A stretch of DNA of 64,000 nt, taken from the NCBI RefSeq assembly GCF_003955715.1, contig NZ_CP034463.1:6882001-6946000 (forward strand). The letters are read 5' to 3'. Made by a program: the position numbers and the translations under genes. This DNA is from Streptomyces aquilus. GTDB taxonomy: Bacteria > Actinomycetota > Actinomycetes > Streptomycetales > Streptomycetaceae. Under the pieces are notes generated by a model. It ran no database searches. It had not been told where the DNA came from and saw only the letters and a program-made list of their open reading frames with translations. This document shows positions 35,414 through 45,584 of this stretch, one piece after another (positions within the stretch are counted from its first letter, which is position 1; every line of letters begins with the position of its first letter).

Positions 35414-35956
35414 TCAGTCCTCGAAAGTCGCCGACAGTGCCTCCGCCAGGCCCGGTACCAGGGCGCCGCCGGTGAGGACCTCCGTCGGGGAGTCCTTCTC
35501 GCGCAGGCGCAGGGCCGAGTCGCGGGTGCCGTCGCGCAGGACCGCGACCGTCATCCGGACCTCCTGGCGGTCGGGGTGCTTCGCGACCCACTGGGTGAGC
35601 TTCTTGTCGCTCAGGCCCTCCGGGACCTGAGCCTCGGCGGACGGCGGCAGCATCAGGCGCTCCACGGTCAGGGCGCAGCCGGCCACCGCGTCGGGCCAGG
35701 CGATGGTGCCGAGGAACTCGTCGAGCGGCTTGCCCGCCGGGATCTCCTCCTGCTCGATCGGGGTGAGACCGGAGGACTCCTGCTCGTCCTCCAGGCCGAG
35801 CTGGGCCGCGAGGGCAGGTTCCTGGACTCGCAGTCGCGCGGTGTCTACGAGGGCGAAGAGGCGAGCGGGCTGGTCCCAGCCGAGGCCGGAGACGTACTCG
35901 TCGATCTCGAGCACGGCCCGGGTCAGGGGGCTCGCTGCCATGGGGGTGTTGGACAT
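35414..35956 (-). CDS. PPA1309 family protein
   Basis: 180 residues from ATG 35956. An N-terminal helix (SPLTRAVLEIDEYVSGLGWDQP) leads to a domain with LFALVDTARL, WPDAVAGCALTVERLMLPP and HPDRQEVRMTVAVLRDG. This family occurs throughout actinobacteria next to the UPF0182 gene, and no biochemical function is known. CAGGAT ends 7 nt before the ATG, which could serve as -10 or ribosome site. It is divergent from the UPF0182 gene. Confidence 0.75.
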   Translation of the reverse strand: MSNTPMAASPLTRAVLEIDEYVSGLGWDQPARLFALVDTARLRVQEPALAAQLGLEDEQESSGLTPIEQEEIPAGKPLDEFLGTIAWPDAVAGCALTVERLMLPPSAEAQVPEGLSDKKLTQWVAKHPDRQEVRMTVAVLRDGTRDSALRLREKDSPTEVLTGGALVPGLAEALSATFED

Positions 35957-35990
35957 GGTCACAATCCTGCCTCGTTCATGGCCGGAATCG

Positions 35991-36016
35991 GGAACCGAGT
36001 AAAGCGTGAGTAAGTT
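35991..36016 (+). promoter_or_regulatory. ECF/SigR-like promoter upstream of UPF0182 gene
   Basis: GGAAC (35991-35995) and GTT (36014-36016) are 18 nt apart, a one-base variant of the SigR pattern. The start would be near 36023 and the leader about 85 nt. Confidence 0.4.
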
Positions 36017-36107
36017 GCATAGGTGAGGGCCTACGATCACGAGGCCCACGTGCGGCCCGTGAACACGCGGGCCTGACGGACCAACAGCGAACTTCGAGGT
36101 GCGCACC

Positions 36108-39074
36108 TTGGCTTTCCAGATGCCGGACCGCGGCGGAGGCCCCACGGGGCCGCGGATGAGAGTGGGCCGCCCGTCCCGGCGTGTCCGGACCCTGCTCATG
36201 ACGCTGGGCGTGCTTGCCGTGCTCGGCATGGCGTTCACCATGTTCGCCGGGTTCTGGACCGACTGGCTCTGGTACCGGTCGGTGCACTACTCGTCCGTGT
36301 TCACGACCACCCTGTGGACCAAGATCGGGCTGTTCTTCGTCTTCGGGCTGCTCATGGCCCTGGCGGTCGGGTTCAACATCTGGCTGGCACACCGGCTGCG
36401 GCCGCCGCTGAGCGCCATGTCGATGGAGCAGCAGAACCTCGACCGCTACCGCATGGGCATCGCGCCGTACAAGAGGTGGCTGCTGCTGGGGATCACCGCC
36501 CTGGTCGGCCTCATCGCCGGCGCCTCGGCGTCCAGTCAGTGGCGGACCTGGCTGATGTGGGTCAACGGCGTGTCCTTCCACGAGAAGGACCCGCAGTTCA
36601 AGCTCGACATCTCCTTCTACACCTTCGACCTCCCCTGGTACCGGTTCCTGCTGGGCTTCGGCTTCGCCGCCGCGATCCTTTCCGTGATCGCCGCCGCGCT
36701 GACCCACTACCTGTACGGCGGGCTGAGGATCACCTCCCCGGGCGCGCGCGCCACGGCCGCCGCGACCGGGCACCTGTCGGTGCTGCTCGGCATCTTCGTC
36801 GCCCTCAAGGCCGTGGCCTACTGGCTTGACCGGTACGGCCTCGCGGTGAAGTCCAGCGACTTCAAGGCGACCGACAACTGGACGGGTCTGAGGTACGTCG
36901 ACGCCAACGCCTATCTGCCGGCCAAGACGATCCTGTTCTGCATCGCCGTCATCTGCGCCCTGCTGTTCTTCGCCACCCTGTGGCGGCGCACCTGGCAGCT
37001 GCCGGTCATCGGCTTCGGCCTGATGGTGCTCTCCGCGATCCTCATCGGCGGCCTGTACCCGGCCATCGTCCAGAAGTTCCAGGTCCAGCCGAACGAGCAG
37101 GCCAAGGAAGCGCCGTACGTCACGAAGAACCTCAAGGCGACCCGTGAGGCCTACGGCATCGACGACGCCCAGGTCAACGAGTACGAGGGCACGTCGAAGA
37201 CGCAGGACAAGACCAAGCTGCGCGACGACGTCGGCGACGCGGCCAGCATCCGTGTCGTCGACCCGAACGTCGTCTCCCCGACGTTCCAGCAGCTCCAGCA
37301 GATCAGGAACTACTACGCGTTCCCGACCAACCTGGACGTCGACCGCTACAGCAAGGACGGCAAGGACCAGGACACGGTCATCGGTCTGCGTGAGCTGAAC
37401 CTCAACGGCATTCCGAAGAACAACTGGATCAACGACCACTTCCGCTACACCCACGGCTACGGCGTGGTCGCCGCCAAGGGCACCGACGCCGACTCCGAGG
37501 GCCGCCCGGTCTTCACCGAGTCCAACCTGCCCTCGCAGGGCGACCTCGGCACGTACGAGCAGCGCGTCTACTACGGCGAGAAGACCACGGAGTACTCGAT
37601 CGTCGGCGGTCCCCAGAAGGAGATCGACTACTCCGACGACAACGGCGAGAAGACCTTCAGCTACACCGGCAAGAGCGGGGTCAACCTCTCCAACCCGATC
37701 AACCGGGCCGCGTACGCGGTGGCGTTCAGCGAGCCGCAGATCCTCTACTCCGGCGCGATCGGCGAGGGCTCGCGGATTCTGTACAACCGCACGCCGAAGG
37801 AGCGCGTCGAGGCGGTCGCCCCCTGGCTGACCATCGACGGCGACGCCTACCCGGCGGTCGTCGACGGCAAGATCCAGTGGATCGTCGACGCGTACACGAC
37901 GACGAACGGCTACCCGTACTCCTCGCGTACGACCCTCGGTGACACCACGGCCGACTCGCTGACCGCGACGAACAACTCGCGCGCGGTGGTGGCCCAGCAG
38001 AACCAGGTCAACTACATCCGCAACTCGGTGAAGGCGACCGTCGACGCGTACACCGGCCAGGTCAAGCTCTACCAGTGGGACACCAAGGACCCGGTCCTGA
38101 AGACCTGGATGAAGGCGTTCCCGGGCACGGTGAAGGACAAGAGCGAGATCTCGCAGTCGCTCATGGCCCATCTGCGCTACCCGCAGGACCTGTTCAAGGT
38201 CCAGCGCGAGCTGCTCAGCCGGTACCACGTGAAGGACGCGACGACGTTCCTGTCCGGCTCCGAGGTCTGGCAGGTGCCGGACGACCCGACCAACACCTCG
38301 GGCGACGCGGTGCCGCCGTACTACCTGAGCATGAAGATGCCCGACCAGAAGGCGCAGGCGTTCTCGCTCACGACGACGTTCACGCCCAACGGCCGGGACA
38401 ACCTCAGCGCGTTCATGGCGGTCGACGCCGAGGCGGGCACCAGCGACTACGGCAAGATCAGAATCCTGAAACTGCCGACGAACACCACCGTCCAGGGACC
38501 CAAACAGGTACAGAGCCAGTTCAACTCCGAGCAGAACATCGCCGAGACCATCAGCCTCCTCAACAGAGGCGACTCCAAGGTGGAGTACGGCAACCTGCTG
38601 ACGGTGCCGCTCGACGGAGGACTGCTCTACGTGGAGCCGGTCTACGTACGCGGTGGTGGACTGAAGTACCCGCTGCTGCGCAAGGTGTTGGTGACCTACG
38701 GAGGCAACACCGCCTTCGAGGACACCCTCGACCAGGCGCTCAACAAGGTCTTCGGAGCCGAGGGCGGGACCACCTCGCCACCGGAGGACGACGGCGGGGG
38801 CACCACGAAGCCGCCCACATCCGGCAACCCGACGGTCCAACAGGCGCTGGACGACGCCCAGAAGGCCTTCGAGGCCGGCCAGGAAGCCCTGAAGAAGGGC
38901 GACTGGGAGGCGTACGGCGTGGCGCAGAAGGATCTGGAGGACGCACTCCAGCGGGCTGAAGACGCGCAGTCCAAGGCGGACAAGACCACCCCGAAGCCCA
39001 GCGCGAGTCCGAGTTCCAAGCCGAGTTCCAAGCCGAGCTCCAGTCCGAGTCCGAGCAGCAGTCCCAGCGGCTGA
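36108..39074 (+). CDS. UPF0182 family integral membrane protein
   Basis: 988 residues. About seven membrane helices occupy residues 20-310 (first [22 protein letters not shown]), followed by a large external domain (about 330-880) with conserved stretches such as [16 protein letters not shown] and FVYTHGYG-like elements (seen as [13 protein letters not shown]). The tail is Ser/Pro/Lys-rich repeats. The family is almost universal in actinobacteria and uncharacterised. The start is taken as a TTG at 36108 because GAGGTG lies 6 nt upstream; a GTG at 36099 and an ATG at 36120 are alternatives. It is divergent from the PPA1309-family gene and precedes an initiator tRNA. Confidence 0.85.
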   Translation: MAFQMPDRGGGPTGPRMRVGRPSRRVRTLLMTLGVLAVLGMAFTMFAGFWTDWLWYRSVHYSSVFTTTLWTKIGLFFVFGLLMALAVGFNIWLAHRLRPPLSAMSMEQQNLDRYRMGIAPYKRWLLLGITALVGLIAGASASSQWRTWLMWVNGVSFHEKDPQFKLDISFYTFDLPWYRFLLGFGFAAAILSVIAAALTHYLYGGLRITSPGARATAAATGHLSVLLGIFVALKAVAYWLDRYGLAVKSSDFKATDNWTGLRYVDANAYLPAKTILFCIAVICALLFFATLWRRTWQLPVIGFGLMVLSAILIGGLYPAIVQKFQVQPNEQAKEAPYVTKNLKATREAYGIDDAQVNEYEGTSKTQDKTKLRDDVGDAASIRVVDPNVVSPTFQQLQQIRNYYAFPTNLDVDRYSKDGKDQDTVIGLRELNLNGIPKNNWINDHFRYTHGYGVVAAKGTDADSEGRPVFTESNLPSQGDLGTYEQRVYYGEKTTEYSIVGGPQKEIDYSDDNGEKTFSYTGKSGVNLSNPINRAAYAVAFSEPQILYSGAIGEGSRILYNRTPKERVEAVAPWLTIDGDAYPAVVDGKIQWIVDAYTTTNGYPYSSRTTLGDTTADSLTATNNSRAVVAQQNQVNYIRNSVKATVDAYTGQVKLYQWDTKDPVLKTWMKAFPGTVKDKSEISQSLMAHLRYPQDLFKVQRELLSRYHVKDATTFLSGSEVWQVPDDPTNTSGDAVPPYYLSMKMPDQKAQAFSLTTTFTPNGRDNLSAFMAVDAEAGTSDYGKIRILKLPTNTTVQGPKQVQSQFNSEQNIAETISLLNRGDSKVEYGNLLTVPLDGGLLYVEPVYVRGGGLKYPLLRKVLVTYGGNTAFEDTLDQALNKVFGAEGGTTSPPEDDGGGTTKPPTSGNPTVQQALDDAQKAFEAGQEALKKGDWEAYGVAQKDLEDALQRAEDAQSKADKTTPKPSASPSSKPSSKPSSSPSPSSSPSG

Positions 39075-39129
39075 TCAACAGCTGATCGAATGGCCGCCCC
39101 CGCGCCGTGATACGGTTGCAGCACAACGG

Positions 39130-39203
39130 CGCGGGGTGGAGCAGCTCGGTAGCTCGCTGGGCTCATAACCCAGAGGTCGCAGGTTCAAATCCTGTCCCCG
39201 CTA
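39130..39203 (+). tRNA. Initiator tRNA-fMet (CAU), copy 1
   Basis: A 74-nt cloverleaf: acceptor CGCGGGG with CCCCGCT, anticodon loop CTCATAA (anticodon CAT), variable AGGTC, T-arm GCAGG/TTCAAAT/CCTGT. Position 1 is C facing U72 (unpaired), and three G:C pairs sit next to the anticodon loop; both features mark an initiator. CCA is not encoded. The copy at 41391 is identical. Confidence 0.95.
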
Positions 39204-39210
39204 CTGAAAC

Positions 39211-39245
39211 GAAGGCCCGGATCCTGATCAAGGATCCGGGCCTTC
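39211..39245 (+). terminator. Terminator of tRNA-fMet copy 1
   Basis: A perfect 14-bp stem (39211-39224 with 39232-39245) begins 8 nt after the tRNA. Confidence 0.85.
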
Positions 39246-39420
39246 GTGATGTGCGAACGGTCTACGAACGCGTGTGCCGGAGGAAGTGATGGACGTGCCG
39301 CCGTGGGGAGTTGGGGGAACTGTGTTTGACTTGTCTCTCTGTGGGCATGTCGACAAAACGCTGAAGTGACCTCACTGGCTGCGGTATACCAGGTGTACCC
39401 AGGTTGCAGGTGGTGCGACG

Positions 39421-41235
39421 ATGGATGTTATGGGGGACAAGGCAACTCTGTACGAGACAGGGCGATTTGTGCAGCCCTCCGGCCGTGACGGGGCGGTCGA
39501 GGGCGCTGAAGAGGCTGCTGAGGAAGTACGTCAGCGACTCGCCGCCGAAGCCGGCGACGTCGAGGCGATGAGCGTCCTCGGGGCCATGCTGCTGCGCCGC
39601 GGTGATCTCGACGGAGCCGAACCCCAACTGCGTGCCGCCACCGCAGCCGGTGACCGCGCCGCCGCCAACAACCTGGGTGTCCTTCTCCATCAGCGTGGCT
39701 ACGCCGACGAAGCGGCCGGCTGGTGGCGGATCGCCGCCGTCGCCGGCTCCGCCGCGGCCGCGCACGCGCTCGGCCGCCACCATCGCGAGCGGGGCGACGA
39801 ACCCGCCGCCGAGTACTGGCTGCGGCAGTCCGCCGAACAGGGCCACGCGCTGGGCGCGTACGCGCTCGCCGACCTGCTGGAGCACCGCGGGGACGCCGGA
39901 GCCGACCGGTGGATGCGGGCCGCGGCCGAGCGGGGGCACCGCGAGGCGGCGTACCGGCTCGCGCGCGCGCTCGATCGACAGGCGACGGACGAGGGCGACG
40001 ACGGGGCTGACAACGGTGTCGCGCAGGCCGCGGAGGCCGAGCAGTGGTACCGGCAGGCCGCCGCCCGCGGACACCAGCGGGCCGCGCTGTACCTCGGCGC
40101 GATCCTGGAGAAGCGCGGCGAGCTCAAGGAGGCCGGGCGCTGGTACCTGACCTCCGCCAAGGACGGCGAGGCCCGGGCCGCCTGCGCGCTCGGGTTCCTG
40201 CTGCGCGACGCCGGGGACACCGAGAGCGCCGCCGTGTGGTGGCTGCGGGCCGCGCAGGACGGCGACGGCAACGCCGCCAACGCGCTGGGCGCGCTGCACG
40301 CCGAGCGGGGCGAGACGCAGACCGCCGAGCGCTGGTACCGCGCCGCGATGGACGCCGGGGACGTGAACGGCGCGTACAACCTCGGGCTGCTCTGCGCCGA
40401 GCAGGGGCGGACCGCGCAGGCCGAGCAGTGGTACCGGCGGGCCGCGTACGCCGGGCACCGCGAGGCGGCGAACGCGCTCGCGATCCTGCTGCTCCAGGTC
40501 GGGGACGCGACCGGGGCCGAGCCGTGGTTCTCCAAGGCGGCCGAGGCCGGGAGCGTGGACGCCGCGTTCAACCTCGGCATCCTCTTCGCCGGGCGGGGCG
40601 AGGAGGCGGTGGCGCTGCGGTGGTACGAGCGGGCCGCCGCCGCCGGGCACACCGAGGCCGCGCTCCAGGTCGGGATCGCCCGGCTGTGGGACGGGGACGA
40701 GCCGGAGGCCGAGCGGCATCTGCGCTGCGCCGCGGGCGGCGGCAGCGCGGAGGCGGCGTACCGGCTGGCGACCGTGCTGGACGCGCGGCGGCCGCCCGCG
40801 CCGGCCCACGAGCTGGGGGAGTCCGTGCACCTGACCAAGAGCGAGTGCGAGGAGTGGTACGAGCGGGCGGCCTCTCAGGGGCATCGGCGGGCGCAGGTGC
40901 GGGTGGGGATGCTCGCGGCGGCCCGGGGCGATGTCGTGGAGGCGGCGCGGTGGTACCGGGAGGCGGCGGAGGCCGGCTCGCGCAACGGGGCGTTCAATCT
41001 GGGGCTGCTGCTGGCCCGGGAGGGGAGCGAGCCGGAGGCCGCCGTGTGGTGGACCCGGGCCGCTGACGCCGGGCACGGGCGGGCGGCGTTGCGGTTGGCC
41101 CTGGTCTACGCGCGTCGGGGCGAGCTGGCGGAGGGGCAGCGGTGGGCTGACCGGGCCGTGTCGCTGGGGCCGGGGGAGGTTGCCGAGCGGGCGGCTAGAT
41201 TGCGGGACGCTCTGCGGGAGGAGCTGTCTGCGTGA
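39421..41235 (+). CDS. SEL1/tetratricopeptide repeat protein
   Basis: 604 residues made almost wholly of about 14 SEL1-like repeats of roughly 36 residues, each of the form 'A..LG.L...RG....A..WYRRAA..G'. Example units contain EQWYRQAAARGHQRAALYLG and AAMDAGDVNGAYNLGLL. Such solenoids act as protein-interaction scaffolds in the cytoplasm; no enzyme domain is present. The first 35 residues are non-repeat. ATG at 39421 is chosen; an ATG three codons later is possible. The gene stands between two identical initiator tRNA genes. The 217 nt before it hold a tRNA terminator and AT-richer promoter-like sequence (TTTGACT near 39325). Confidence 0.85.
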   Translation: MDVMGDKATLYETGRFVQPSGRDGAVEGAEEAAEEVRQRLAAEAGDVEAMSVLGAMLLRRGDLDGAEPQLRAATAAGDRAAANNLGVLLHQRGYADEAAGWWRIAAVAGSAAAAHALGRHHRERGDEPAAEYWLRQSAEQGHALGAYALADLLEHRGDAGADRWMRAAAERGHREAAYRLARALDRQATDEGDDGADNGVAQAAEAEQWYRQAAARGHQRAALYLGAILEKRGELKEAGRWYLTSAKDGEARAACALGFLLRDAGDTESAAVWWLRAAQDGDGNAANALGALHAERGETQTAERWYRAAMDAGDVNGAYNLGLLCAEQGRTAQAEQWYRRAAYAGHREAANALAILLLQVGDATGAEPWFSKAAEAGSVDAAFNLGILFAGRGEEAVALRWYERAAAAGHTEAALQVGIARLWDGDEPEAERHLRCAAGGGSAEAAYRLATVLDARRPPAPAHELGESVHLTKSECEEWYERAASQGHRRAQVRVGMLAAARGDVVEAARWYREAAEAGSRNGAFNLGLLLAREGSEPEAAVWWTRAADAGHGRAALRLALVYARRGELAEGQRWADRAVSLGPGEVAERAARLRDALREELSA

Positions 41236-41348
41236 CCGTGCGGTGCGGTGGCTGCCGCCCGGGCTTGCGGGGTGCCGCTGCGCCCACCCGTGCCGCCCGG
41301 CGGCACGACTGCCCGCAGCTGGGCAGGCTGGGGCGGCAGGGTACTGAT

Positions 41349-41378
41349 TTGCCTCTGCTCTCTTCCTTGACGTAGTGT
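41349..41378 (+). promoter_or_regulatory. Promoter of tRNA-fMet copy 2
   Basis: TTGCCT (41349-41354), an 18-nt spacer and TAGTGT (41373-41378) place the start about 5 nt before the tRNA. Confidence 0.55.
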
Positions 41379-41390
41379 TCAGTTCATCGA

Positions 41391-41464
41391 CGCGGGGTGG
41401 AGCAGCTCGGTAGCTCGCTGGGCTCATAACCCAGAGGTCGCAGGTTCAAATCCTGTCCCCGCTA
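41391..41464 (+). tRNA. Initiator tRNA-fMet (CAU), copy 2
   Basis: Identical over all 74 nt to the copy at 39130, and also over the next six bases (CTGAA-type flank). The C1:U72 mismatch and the GGG/CCC anticodon stem again mark an initiator. Upstream sequences of the two copies differ, so each has its own promoter. Confidence 0.95.
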
Positions 41465-41471
41465 CTGAAGG

Positions 41472-41507
41472 CCGAGGGCCGGAATCCGAAAGGGTTCCGG
41501 CCCTCGG
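41472..41507. terminator. Terminator of tRNA-fMet copy 2 and the convergent ABC operon
   Basis: A perfect 13-bp stem (41472-41484 with 41495-41507) lies directly after the tRNA and just before the stop of the convergent transporter gene. Confidence 0.8.
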
Positions 41508-41513
41508 TGTATT

Positions 41514-42656
41514 TCACGGGGTGTGGCCCACCGCTTCTTCGTACAGGGACCGGTCCACCGTCCGCGACTCGGGCAGCGCCTCGCCCTCCAGCACGCCCTG
41601 GGCCCGGTACGCCGCCTGTAGCCGGTCCGTCGTGCCCTTGCGGATCTCCCAGTCCATGCGGAGGGGCGGGGTGGATTCCAGGATTGCGCGGTCCGTCTTC
41701 AGGAGCTTCGCCAGGTATGTGACGAACGCCTCGTCGTGCTTGTAGTCCGTGGCGAAGTACGAGTTCACCGTGCGGATGTACGCCCGCAGCACCGCCACCC
41801 CCGCGTCCACGTCGTCCTGGAGCAGGCTGCGGCCGTAGAGCATGCCGCCCAGGGGCTCGCCCGCGGGCTGGCCGCCGAGGAAGGCGTAGCCGGGCTTGTC
41901 GTCGACCTTGCGCCACACCGGGTCGAGGAGCCAGGCGGAGTCGACGCCGCCGTTCTGGAGGGCGGTGAGGACGTCGGCGGAGCCGAGCTGCTGGTAGGTG
42001 ATCTTGTCGAGGGCGCCGCCGTGCCGCTCCAGGGCCTTCTCCATGGGGTACGCGATGACGGAACCCTTGCCGATCATCGTGCCGAGCTTGCGGCCCGCCA
42101 TGGATACGGTGCTCGCTGTCTCGCCGTCCTTCAGGCGGACCCACAGGCCGCTCTTGGACTCCGGGTCGGGTGAGAAGTTCCCCGCGACCCACTTGATGTC
42201 GAAGCCGCCCCGGATGCCGTTCATCACGGCCGCCTCGGGCGCCGCCCAGACCGCGTCGATGTCGCCCTTGGCGAGCAGCGGGAGCGCGTCCGGCGTGGGG
42301 AGGACCTTCAGGGTGACGTCCAGGCCCTCCTTCTTGAACTCGCCCTTGTCGAGGGCCACTTGCAGCGGCGCCACGTACTCCGCGCTCAGCGTGCCCGTCG
42401 CGATGGTCACCTTGCGCGGCTCGGCCAGCGGCTGTGCGGGCGGCGCGCCCTGCTGGCAGCGGGCCGGTTCCCGGGTCGGGGAGAGGTCGGCGGGGTCCGT
42501 CCACGCCGTGTCACCGCAGCCCTCCACCGGGCTGATCGTGCGGTCGCCCGCGTTGGTCTTCGGCTGCGTGTCGGAGTCGTACGGCGATCCGCCGCAGGCG
42601 GACACCGTCAGGAGTACGGCAGTCGCGGCGGCCAGCGCGCAGGTGTGCTTCCTCAT
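41514..42656 (-). CDS. ABC transporter substrate-binding lipoprotein (SsuA/NMT1-like)
   Basis: 380 residues. A lipoprotein signal (basic MRKHTC, hydrophobic core, lipobox TVSAC) is followed by an extended Cys/Pro-rich segment (residues 30-80), then an NMT1/SsuA-type periplasmic-binding fold: VTIATGTLSAEYVAPLQVAL, KGDIDAVWAAPEAAVMNG and LQNGGVDSAWLLDPVWRK. Relatives bind sulfonates, taurine or pyrimidine-type ligands; the ligand here is not evident. It is third in an operon after the ATPase and permease, with an ATGA overlap to the permease. Confidence 0.87.
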   Translation of the reverse strand: MRKHTCALAAATAVLLTVSACGGSPYDSDTQPKTNAGDRTISPVEGCGDTAWTDPADLSPTREPARCQQGAPPAQPLAEPRKVTIATGTLSAEYVAPLQVALDKGEFKKEGLDVTLKVLPTPDALPLLAKGDIDAVWAAPEAAVMNGIRGGFDIKWVAGNFSPDPESKSGLWVRLKDGETASTVSMAGRKLGTMIGKGSVIAYPMEKALERHGGALDKITYQQLGSADVLTALQNGGVDSAWLLDPVWRKVDDKPGYAFLGGQPAGEPLGGMLYGRSLLQDDVDAGVAVLRAYIRTVNSYFATDYKHDEAFVTYLAKLLKTDRAILESTPPLRMDWEIRKGTTDRLQAAYRAQGVLEGEALPESRTVDRSLYEEAVGHTP

Positions 42657-43509
42657 GACTGCCCCCGTCCTCGGTCGCGCGGCGCCCAGGGGGTGAGCAA
42701 CCGGCCCACCACCCGTACCAGTTCGGAGAAGACGACACCGAGCACGGCCACGCACACGATGCCCACGAACATCACGTCGTTCTGGAACAGCGCCCGTGAG
42801 TCGAAGATCAGATGGCCCAGGCCGTTCGTCGCCGCGATCTGCTCCGAGGCGACGATCACCAGGACCGCCACGCCCGCCGCGATCCGCGCGCCCACCAGGA
42901 CGGCCGGGAGCGAGGCGGGGAGCAGGACATGGCGGAACATCTGCCAGGGGGAGGCGCCGAAGACCTGGCCGGCGTCGCGGTGGCCGGAGGGGATCGCCAT
43001 GACCGCGGACATCGTCGAGATCCACACGAAGAAGAAGACGGTCGTCGCCACCAGGGCGACCTGCGGGCCCTCGCCGAGGCCGAACATGTTCAGGAAGACC
43101 GGGAGCAGGGCGAGTTTCGGGACCACGTACAGGGCGTCCAGGAGGGGTTCGAGGGCCGCCCGGACCAGGGAGAGGGAGCCCATCAGGAGGCCCAGCAGAT
43201 AGCCCGCCGCCGTGCCCAGCGCGTAGCCGGCGAGGACGCGTTTCAGGGTGGCCCACACGTCCGGCCACAGGTCGCCCGCCGCCGCCCGGTCCCAGCCGTC
43301 CGCGAAGATCGTGGACGGGGCCGGGTACACGCGGGCGTCGATCCAGGCCTGGTCCGCGGCCAGTTGCCACAGGAGGACGAGGGCGAGGGGGACGGCCGCC
43401 GCCAGGGACAGTTCCACGGCCCTGCGGCGGCGGTGGGTTCGTACGGGATGGAGCTCCCGCGGGCCCGGGGCCCGGACGAGTACCGACTCACGGTCGGGGG
43501 CGAGCGTCG

Positions 43510-43513
<4 letters not shown>
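42653..43513 (-). CDS. ABC transporter permease (SsuC/TauC-like)
   Basis: 286 residues, six predicted helices. The EAA loop is DAGQVFGASPWQMFRHVLLP, the contact site for the ATPase. The first helix begins near residue 35 after an Arg-rich cytoplasmic start. It overlaps both neighbours by four bases (ATGA on each side), so the operon is tightly coupled. The start at 43513 is set by the overlap with the ATPase stop. Confidence 0.88.
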
Positions 43514-44397
<884 letters not shown>

Positions 44398-44442
44398 GGG
44401 TGCTCCTTGTGTGGCGCGGAGTGGGGGTGTCGCACGACGATA

Positions 44443-44455
44443 TGACGGCCCGTCA
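44443..44455. promoter_or_regulatory. Palindrome TGACGG-C-CCGTCA upstream of the ABC operon
   Basis: A perfect 13-nt inverted repeat lies 46 nt before the ATPase start. On the minus strand a TATCGT-like -10 follows directly, so a repressor bound here would cover the promoter. Confidence 0.5.
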
Positions 44456-44481
44456 GATTCAGGAAGCCTGTAGGCAGCACA

Positions 44482-44512
44482 AAGCCCCGGTGCCACAGGG
44501 GCGCCGGGGCTT
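44482..44512 (-). terminator. Terminator after catR
   Basis: A 13-bp stem with one G:T pair (44482-44494 with 44500-44512), 5-nt loop, 14 nt after the catR stop on the minus strand. Confidence 0.75.
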
Positions 44513-44525
44513 CGGGTGGGCTTGC

Positions 44526-44942
44526 TTACGCCGCCGCGCAGTTGGGGCAGATGCCGCGGTACGTCACCTCGACGTCCGAGACCTGGAAGCCGAAGCGCTC
44601 GGAGTCGGGCAGGTCGGCCAGCGGGTTGCCGCTGGGGTGGACGTCCTTGATCGCACCGCACTGGGCGCAGACCAGGTGGTGGTGCGGACGGTGCGCGTTG
44701 GGGTCGTAGCGCTTGGCGCGCTTGTCGGTGGCGACCTCGAGGACCTCGCCGAGCGAGACCAGCTCGCCCAGCGTGTTGTAGACGGTGGCCCGGGAGATCT
44801 CGGGCAGCTTGGCGACGGCCCGGGAGTGGACCTCGTCGGCCGTCAGATGGACGTGTTCGCCGTCGAGGACCTCGGCCACGACGCGCCGCTGCGCGGTCAT
44901 CCGCCATCCACGTCCGCGCAGCCGTTCCAGAAGGTCACTCAT
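44526..44942 (-). CDS. catR: Fur-family peroxide regulator (CatR/PerR type)
   Basis: 138 residues. The winged helix contains RMTAQRRVVAEVL and SRATVYNTLGELVSLG. The dimer domain has HRPHHHLVCAQCG and CPNC, giving a structural zinc four-cysteine site as in PerR/CatR. In S. coelicolor, CatR represses catalase A and itself and is released by peroxide oxidation. A perfect palindrome TTAGACCTTGTCTAA lies 48 nt upstream, the likely autoregulatory box. A TAGGCT -10 ends 7 nt before the ATG, so the mRNA may be leaderless. Assignment to CatR rather than another Fur paralogue rests on motifs and remembered location. Confidence 0.8.
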   Translation of the reverse strand: MSDLLERLRGRGWRMTAQRRVVAEVLDGEHVHLTADEVHSRAVAKLPEISRATVYNTLGELVSLGEVLEVATDKRAKRYDPNAHRPHHHLVCAQCGAIKDVHPSGNPLADLPDSERFGFQVSDVEVTYRGICPNCAAA

Positions 44943-44949
44943 ACGCGCC

Positions 44950-44955
44950 AGCCTA
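44950..44955 (-). promoter_or_regulatory. Candidate -10 element, leaderless catR
   Basis: TAGGCT on the minus strand ends 7 nt before the ATG. Confidence 0.45.
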
Positions 44956-44989
44956 ACAGAAGGGGACCAGGTCGCGAATGGGTGTGATT

Positions 44990-45004
44990 TTAGACCTTGT
45001 CTAA
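44990..45004. promoter_or_regulatory. Fur/PerR-type box upstream of catR
   Basis: TTAGACCTTGTCTAA is a perfect palindrome around three central bases, in an AT-rich patch unusual for this genome. It sits about 35 nt upstream of the catR -10. Confidence 0.65.
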
Positions 45005-45013
45005 TCTGACTGC

Positions 45014-45412
45014 TCAGCGGGAGACGGTCATCTGCTGTCGCGCCGGCGCCCAGCAGCGGATGATGTCGCGCACCGAGACGATGCCGACCGGCTCGCCCCG
45101 GTCCAGGACGATGAGATGGCGGAAGCCGCCGTGGGCCATCGCCCGCGCCGCCTCCTCCAGGGTCCAGGACGGCGTCGCGAAGACGACGTCGGTGGTGGTG
45201 TGGGCGTGGGTGGGCTCGGCGTCCGGGTTCTGGCCCAGGCCCACGGCGTTGAGGACGTCGCGTTCGGTGAGGATGCCGATGCCGGTGCCGTCGGGGTCGA
45301 GGACCACCGCCGCGCCGACGCGGCGGGCGGACATCAGGGCGGCTGCCTGACGGAGGGTGTGGGTGGGGCCGATGGTGAGGACGACGGTGCTCATGGCGTC
45401 GCGGACGAGCAT
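45014..45412 (-). CDS. CBS-domain pair protein
   Basis: 132 residues forming two CBS domains: MLVRDAMSTVVLTIGPTHTL ... GIGILTERDVLNAVGLG and TPSWTLEEAARAM ... PVGIVSVRDIIRCW. The pair makes a Bateman module that usually binds adenine nucleotides; no effector domain is attached. A strong ribosome site (AGGAGGTGA) precedes the ATG. It lies upstream of catR on the same strand, but the catR box and promoter lie between them. Confidence 0.88.
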   Translation of the reverse strand: MLVRDAMSTVVLTIGPTHTLRQAAALMSARRVGAAVVLDPDGTGIGILTERDVLNAVGLGQNPDAEPTHAHTTTDVVFATPSWTLEEAARAMAHGGFRHLIVLDRGEPVGIVSVRDIIRCWAPARQQMTVSR

Positions 45413-45584
45413 GGGTGCGGAGTCACCTCCTGAGGAACCACCGGGTTTGTTCAGTGGTTCACAAGTTCACAAATGAGGGTGCTCTCAGAGTCGCAGGTAA
45501 AGCGCGGGTCAACAAGGGGGCGTGCGCGGCCAATTGAGGGCGTACGCGCTCATCTGCGCTTTCGGGTGCGGCGATCGGGAACGA

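Noticed and set aside
35976..38840. 954-codon open frame opposite the UPF0182 gene
   Set aside because: Antisense of a recognised family; composition is Arg/Val/Gly-rich with no domain.
39130..41464. Integrated element using tRNA-fMet as attachment site
   Set aside because: No integrase, no phage or conjugation genes; the enclosed gene has normal composition, and both repeats are complete tRNA genes with terminators.
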